A stretch of DNA of 64,000 bases from Kitasatospora xanthocidica (lineage in GTDB: Bacteria > Actinomycetota > Actinomycetes > Streptomycetales > Streptomycetaceae), in contig NZ_BNBY01000015.1 of assembly GCF_014656195.1 (NCBI RefSeq), forward strand, positions 1-64,000, in the 5' to 3' direction. Positions within the stretch are counted from its first letter, which is position 1, and each line of letters begins with the position of its first letter. A model generated the notes under the pieces. That model worked only from the letters and a program-made list of their open reading frames with translations. It did not search any database and was not told where the DNA came from. The position numbers and the translations under genes are program-made. Shown in pieces: positions 59,531 through 64,000 of the stretch.

Positions 59531-60154
59531 CTATCGAAGCTGCTTCGACCAGTCACCCCGAAAGCGATAAGCACGGCCATCACCGACCTGCTTCACCCCA
59601 CCAGGAACAACGTCCCCATGGTACGGATACTGCTCCGTCACCGCCGCCAGCAGGAACTCCAGGAAGCCGCCCTCGAACAGGTCCCACTCCAGCAACGAGT
59701 CGAACTTGGCAGCGACCGGCCACCGGTCCGGGTCCGGGCCCCGCATCAGCCAGAAGAAATGGTCCGAGTTGTAGTTGTTGCCCCACTTCAGCAACCCTCC
59801 CTCGGCCGGAAACAGCGGATACGGACACTCGTCGTAGTCCCCGTCCCGGTAGGCCTGGGCCAGCATGGCACAGTATCTGTAGGGATCCGTCGTGTGGTAC
59901 AGAAATCCCTCGAAACCGAGCGGCTGCTCGGTCTTGGAACTGGGCGCCGCCGACGGTGTGAAGATGTGCAATTCGTCGCTGATGCTGACCATCCCGTACC
60001 GGTCGGCGAACGCCCGGTAGTCCGCCGGCAGCTGGAAGCCAACCTCCTCGGGCCCGAGCTCCCACGGGACCGGGACCACTCCGTCCACGGGCGGCGGCCC
60101 GATCACCGCACCGAGCCGGTCCAGCATCTCCTCGATATCCACGTCCACTCCCAT
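59531..60154 (-). CDS. SMI1/KNR4-family immunity protein
   Basis: 207 residues from ATG 60154, 23 bp downstream of the Rhs stop. SMI1/KNR4 features: LPADYRAFADRYGMVSISDE, LHIFTPSAAP, GLLKWGNNYNSDHFFWLMRG, RWPVAAKFDSLLEWDLFEGG, FLEFLLAAV. This fold is one of the commonest immunity families encoded immediately after Rhs/CdiA/type VI-like toxins. It should bind and neutralise the C-terminal nuclease of the live Rhs protein in the producing cell. Confidence 0.88.
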   Translation of the reverse strand: MGVDVDIEEMLDRLGAVIGPPPVDGVVPVPWELGPEEVGFQLPADYRAFADRYGMVSISDELHIFTPSAAPSSKTEQPLGFEGFLYHTTDPYRYCAMLAQAYRDGDYDECPYPLFPAEGGLLKWGNNYNSDHFFWLMRGPDPDRWPVAAKFDSLLEWDLFEGGFLEFLLAAVTEQYPYHGDVVPGGVKQVGDGRAYRFRGDWSKQLR

Positions 60155-60177
60155 CAACCGCTTGTCCCCGCCCGAGG

Positions 60178-63100
60178 CTAGTTTCCCAGGTTCACATATC
60201 CATTGGAGCTGAACGCCCCATTGTCCACGACCGTCCAATCGGAGTCCGTGCGCAGCCCGGTATTGGCGTCCCAGCCGTAGAACCCCATCCCCCACCCGTT
60301 CGGGATGGTGCTCTTGTCGTTGTTGTACTGCGGAAGCACGTCGTACAGCACAGGGCCCTGGGGCATGGCTTTTCCGGCTCTGGTCTCGAACGTCCGCATG
60401 CTGTTGGTGATCACGCCGCCGTTCCTCTGGTTGATGTTGGCCCCGCGTTGGAAGCACGGCGTCAAGTTCCGCTCGTCCGTCGTTCCGCCGGCCATGCGCG
60501 GCACAGAGTGGCAACGGGCGACGTCAGAATCCTCAGGGAACCCAAGGGTGGCCGCCCGTTTCTTGGCGTCGTCCCAGCCCCGGATGTTGCCGGTCGCGGC
60601 CTGACCCCGGCTGGAACTGGGCTTCCCTTCGAGACAGGCGTTGACTCCCGTGTTACGACCCTGGGCGTCCGACGGCAGGTAATTGACCCATCCGCCGCCG
60701 CTCAGGGCTACGGCCCCCGACGGCTTCAGGTCCTCGCATGTGGGGACGCGCCGGTTGCCGTTCCCTCCGGGGCCCGGGTTGTCGGGCCCCGGGTCGGGCA
60801 GGGGGGCCGGGATCGGCCACGGGCGCGGCGCCGGTGCCGGCGCGGGGGCGGGCGCGGGGTTGCCGCCGCCGTTGATGAGGTTGTAGACGTCGTCGGCGAG
60901 GTCGATCACGGCGCCGGTGCCGGCGACAATGCCGGAGCCGACAGCGGTGGCGGCGCCGACGACGACCGGGGCGCCTTCGACGATCACGACGCCGACGACG
61001 GCGGTACCGACGGCGACGATCGTATCGGTGAAGAAGTCGATCGGGCTGGGGTCAGTGTGCGGGCGATCGTTGTCGTTGGTCGGGCGGGTGTCCGTCGGCG
61101 GGTTGGGCCTGGGCATGATGGGGCCGGGGGACGGCTTCGGCCCGGGGCGCTTGCGCGGGCCCGGCTTGTGGCGGCTACCACCTCCACCTCCGTGGCCCCC
61201 ACCACCGGTCGGGCCAGGGATGAACACCGGTTCCCCGGGTGGCGCTGGCGCCGGGCCGGGCGAACGGGTGGGCTGCCAGCCGTCTCCGCCACACGACCTC
61301 ACGAATGGGTGGCTCTCGCAGTACCGTGCGTTGTAGTCCGGCCCGTTGTCCCTTCTAGGCCGCGGGTCGACACCTGGCGCGTGGGCCGGCGGAGCCGTGG
61401 CAATCTCGATAGCCACGTCAACAACGATGTGGATCACAATGACCGCGCAGATCGGGCAGTGCCCCGACGGGTCGGTCGCATCGACCGGGTCGCCGTCCCC
61501 ATACGTGAACCGGTTTCCCCGGATGGACGGGTTGGGGCCTAGCTGCCAGGAGTCGCGGGAGGCGAAGGTGCCGCTGCCCGGGCGGTACCAGCGGGCGGCC
61601 ATGTTGACGTCGCCCGAGGCGGGGTCGGTCCAGCCGCTCTGGTAGCCGAGGGAGTTGGTGGCACCGGTGCTGGCCGTGGGCTTGCCGAAGGGGTCGTAGG
61701 CGGTGGAGCCTGCGACGCCCTTGGCGGCCGGGTCGATGGTGGCGACCACGTCGGTGTGCTGGTCGCTGATCACCAGGCGGGGGTTGGGCGTCGCGCCCGT
61801 GGTCGCGGTGCCGAGGAGCGTGGCACCGGGGGTGCGGGTGTAGGTGGTGGTGCCGTCCGAGACCAGGTTGTTGGAGCCGCCGTCGTAGGTGAACGTGGCG
61901 TTCCCGGTCTGGGCGACGCGGTCGAGCGAGTCGTAGGTGTACGTGGACGGCCCCTCCTTGACCATCCGGTCGAAGCCGTCGAACTGGACGTCCTTGGGCT
62001 GGGAGCCCCGAGCGGTGCTGCTGGTGAGGGTGCCGCGGGCCGAGTAGCCGTAGGCCGTGGAACCGTCGTCGAGCAGCTCGTTGCGCTCGTCGAAGGTCGA
62101 GGTGGTGCCACCGGCGGCGGTCCGATTGCCGGCCGCGTCCCAGGTGTACGCGGTGGCGGTGGTGCCGTTGTTCCAGGAGGTGAGGCGCCCGGCCAGGTCG
62201 TAGCCGTACTGGTTGGTGGCGGCGCCTGCGGTGCCGCCGGTGGTCTTGCTGGTGATCCGGCTGTTGAGGTCGTAGCCGTAGCCGATCGAGGCGACGGTCG
62301 TCCCAGCCGGGTTCTTGATGGTGTCGTCGCGCAGGCGGCCGAGGTTGTCGTAGCCGTAGCTGCGGCTGCCTCCGTTGGTGCCGTAGCGCTCGCTGGCGAG
62401 CCGGCCGGCCGCGTCGTAGCCGTAGCCGACGGCGGTGCCGGTCAACGGGTCAGTGGCGCTGGTAAGTTGTCCGGCCGTGTTGTAGCCGAAGGCGGTGGTG
62501 CCGGCCGTGTCGGTGCGGGCGGTCATCCGGCTGTCGCCGTTGTAGCTGTAGCTGCTGGCGCCGCCCGGGCCGGCGGTGGTGAGGAGCTGGCCGCGGTCGT
62601 TGTAGGTGTAGGTGTCGGGGGTGGTGCCGGGGGTGCCGACGGATATGAGGTGGCCGGCCGCGTCGTAGCCGAGGGTGCGGTTCGGGGTCGCTGCCTCGGC
62701 GCCGGCGGCGGTCTCCTGGGTCAGGTTGCCGGCGCCGTCGTAGCTGCGGCGGCGGACAACGTTTCCGGGTTCGGTGAGGGTGACGGCCCGGCCGGCGGCG
62801 TCGTAGCTGGTGGTGAACAGGCCTTCGGCCGGGGCCGGGTGGGCGGTGGTCGGCGGTTCGACGGTCGACTCGGGGAGCCCGAGGGAGTTGTAGGTGTAGT
62901 AGGTCGGGATGTTCTTCCCGTTGGTCCACCGGGTCTTGCGGCCTCCGCTGTCGTAGCCGAAGGAGGTGGTGATCGTCTGCCCGGCGGCGACCGGTTCGAC
63001 CTGCTGGACCGGGAGGCCGGCCGGGTTGTAGGTGAACTGTCGTGCGTGCGCGGCGATGTCGGCGCTGCTCGCCACCTTGTCGGTGGCGGTGAGGACGTTG

Positions 63101-64000
63101 CCCTCCAGGTCGTACGTGGCGTACTGGGTGGACACGGCAGCACCTGTGGTGTCCAGACCGGTGGTGCTCAGTGTCCGCCCCAGTCCGTCGTAGCCGGTGG
63201 TGCTCGCGGTGCCGTCGGCCCTGGTCACCCGGCTGGTCCGGCCGAGCCCGTCATAAGCGGAGCGGACGGTGACGCCTGCCGGGTCGGTGGCGCTGAGCAG
63301 CTGGCCGACGGCGTTGTAGGTGGCCTTGCTCGTGGCGCCGCCGGGCGTCGTGGAGCTGAGCTGGTTGCCCGCGTCGTCCCAGGTGAAGGTGCTGGTGTAG
63401 GCGGCTGCGGCCGGGTAGCGCTCCAGCTGGGTGCTGGTGATGCGCCGCCCGAGGTCGTCGTAGGTGGCCTGGCTGACCGCGCCTGTCGGGCCGGTGGTGG
63501 AGAGCAGTTCGCCGTCGAGGTCGTAGGAGTTGGTGACGGTCGGTGCGGTGACACCGCCGGTCGGCGGCAGGGTGGTCTGCACCAGACGGCCGAACTGGTC
63601 GTACTGCATGGTGTGCGTCAGTTTGAGGCCGGTCGGGTCGACGACGCTCGTGACGGGCCGGCCGAGCACGTCGTACTCGACCGTGGAGGTCGGGGTGATC
63701 GTCGTGCCGGACTGCGGGTCGGTGTACGCGGCACCGGCGGCAGCGACCCGGTTGCCGTCGAGGTCGTAGGTGTAGGTGACGGTGTTGCCCAGCGGGTCGA
63801 CCTGCGAGGTCAGCTGACCGAAGGTGTCGTATCCGGTGCGGCTGATCGGTCGGACCTGCTGCGGCTTGCTGCCGCGGCTGGTCGGGTCGTAGGTCTCCGC
63901 GCTGACCAGCGGGCCGGTGGTGACGGTGGGACGGCCGGCCTCGTCGTAGCCGACGCTGCTGGTGTACGGGACGGGGTCCGCGCCGGTCGCGTTGCCGTTC
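60178..64000 (-). CDS. Rhs-repeat polymorphic toxin, 3' part (5' end outside the window)
   Basis: The frame is open from 63999 to the TAG at 60178 (~1270 residues visible). About 830 residues are YD/Rhs repeats (YDxxGRL, YTYDLDGN, and variants) forming the hollow shell. The conserved end of the shell, RFTYGDGDPVDATDPSGH, is near 61460. The ~425-residue tip then has a hydrophobic segment (CAVIVIHIVVDVAIEIA), a Gly/Pro linker, a long hydrophobic stretch (TIVAVGTAVVGVVIVEGAPV...), a PAPAPAP linker, and a nuclease-like toxin: VARCHSVPRMAGGTTDERNL, then MRTFETRAGKAM, and VLYDVLPQYNN, resembling DNA/RNA non-specific endonucleases. It should be exported and act in competing cells; immunity follows downstream. 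Confidence 0.9.
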   Translation of the reverse strand, partial: NGNATGADPVPYTSSVGYDEAGRPTVTTGPLVSAETYDPTSRGSKPQQVRPISRTGYDTFGQLTSQVDPLGNTVTYTYDLDGNRVAAAGAAYTDPQSGTTITPTSTVEYDVLGRPVTSVVDPTGLKLTHTMQYDQFGRLVQTTLPPTGGVTAPTVTNSYDLDGELLSTTGPTGAVSQATYDDLGRRITSTQLERYPAAAAYTSTFTWDDAGNQLSSTTPGGATSKATYNAVGQLLSATDPAGVTVRSAYDGLGRTSRVTRADGTASTTGYDGLGRTLSTTGLDTTGAAVSTQYATYDLEGNVLTATDKVASSADIAAHARQFTYNPAGLPVQQVEPVAAGQTITTSFGYDSGGRKTRWTNGKNIPTYYTYNSLGLPESTVEPPTTAHPAPAEGLFTTSYDAAGRAVTLTEPGNVVRRRSYDGAGNLTQETAAGAEAATPNRTLGYDAAGHLISVGTPGTTPDTYTYNDRGQLLTTAGPGGASSYSYNGDSRMTARTDTAGTTAFGYNTAGQLTSATDPLTGTAVGYGYDAAGRLASERYGTNGGSRSYGYDNLGRLRDDTIKNPAGTTVASIGYGYDLNSRITSKTTGGTAGAATNQYGYDLAGRLTSWNNGTTATAYTWDAAGNRTAAGGTTSTFDERNELLDDGSTAYGYSARGTLTSSTARGSQPKDVQFDGFDRMVKEGPSTYTYDSLDRVAQTGNATFTYDGGSNNLVSDGTTTYTRTPGATLLGTATTGATPNPRLVISDQHTDVVATIDPAAKGVAGSTAYDPFGKPTASTGATNSLGYQSGWTDPASGDVNMAARWYRPGSGTFASRDSWQLGPNPSIRGNRFTYGDGDPVDATDPSGHCPICAVIVIHIVVDVAIEIATAPPAHAPGVDPRPRRDNGPDYNARYCESHPFVRSCGGDGWQPTRSPGPAPAPPGEPVFIPGPTGGGGHGGGGGSRHKPGPRKRPGPKPSPGPIMPRPNPPTDTRPTNDNDRPHTDPSPIDFFTDTIVAVGTAVVGVVIVEGAPVVVGAATAVGSGIVAGTGAVIDLADDVYNLINGGGNPAPAPAPAPAPRPWPIPAPLPDPGPDNPGPGGNGNRRVPTCEDLKPSGAVALSGGGWVNYLPSDAQGRNTGVNACLEGKPSSSRGQAATGNIRGWDDAKKRAATLGFPEDSDVARCHSVPRMAGGTTDERNLTPCFQRGANINQRNGGVITNSMRTFETRAGKAMPQGPVLYDVLPQYNNDKSTIPNGWGMGFYGWDANTGLRTDSDWTVVDNGAFSSNGYVNLGN

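Overview
The window is very high-GC DNA with many GTG starts, short divergent promoters and long antisense open frames. The gene content (xylFGH with a ROK regulator, a SARP regulator, XRE/DUF5753, DUF1707, a one-TM-class Ser/Thr kinase, large Rhs proteins) is that of a Streptomyces or Kitasatospora chromosome. No rRNA, tRNA or CRISPR array was seen.

Layout. 0-4 kb: exodeoxyribonuclease III (-), a GntR regulator (+), a ROK regulator (-). 4-11 kb: an odd degenerate adenylation/methyltransferase-like protein (-), phenylacetate-CoA ligase with a TetR/PaaR-like operator, and a xylose-type ABC importer xylF-xylG-xylH with a perfect 20-bp operator palindrome upstream and a hairpin between xylF and xylG. 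11-16 kb: small chromosomal genes (lysine-methyltransferase-like protein, secreted coiled-coil peptide, GNAT, ACC-synthase-like PLP enzyme, Xaa-Pro aminopeptidase). 15.9-17.15 kb: a solo TnpB with its right-end omegaRNA. 17-19 kb: two regulators.

19.4-28.4 kb is an accessory, partly lower-GC stretch: a 1030-residue STAND/NACHT NTPase (the best candidate for an undescribed defence system), a zinc-ribbon protein, a large SARP regulator translationally coupled to an XRE/DUF5753 regulator, and three short genes in a row. Two copies of nearly the same hairpin bracket it. 28.4-37.6 kb: DUF1707 protein, kinase, a regulator divergent from an alpha/beta hydrolase, and bioB-bioA-bioD. 37.7-46.6 kb: SKI2-like helicase, bioF, ricin-type lectin, GNAT, a divergent LigD-polymerase/ATP-dependent ligase pair, and a penicillin-binding/beta-lactamase-like lipoprotein. 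47-49.3 kb: tdh-kbl, the two-step threonine-to-glycine pathway. 49.6-55 kb: tandem secreted TolB-like propellers that share a duplicated promoter block, a LysR regulator, and a TetR gene with two operators facing a 67-residue protein.

55-64 kb is a mobile and toxin region. It holds a Gfo/Idh/MocA gene cut off near an IS5-family remnant, a degraded Rhs tip split by a complete 883-bp IS5-family element, a DUF6159 membrane protein, a SMI1/KNR4 immunity gene, and the 3' part of a large Rhs gene (5' end beyond the window) ending in a nuclease-like toxin. The orphan tip repeats the linker of the live Rhs protein but carries a different nuclease, interrupted by a frameshift and an in-frame stop. This looks like a toxin-tip exchange that was later inactivated.
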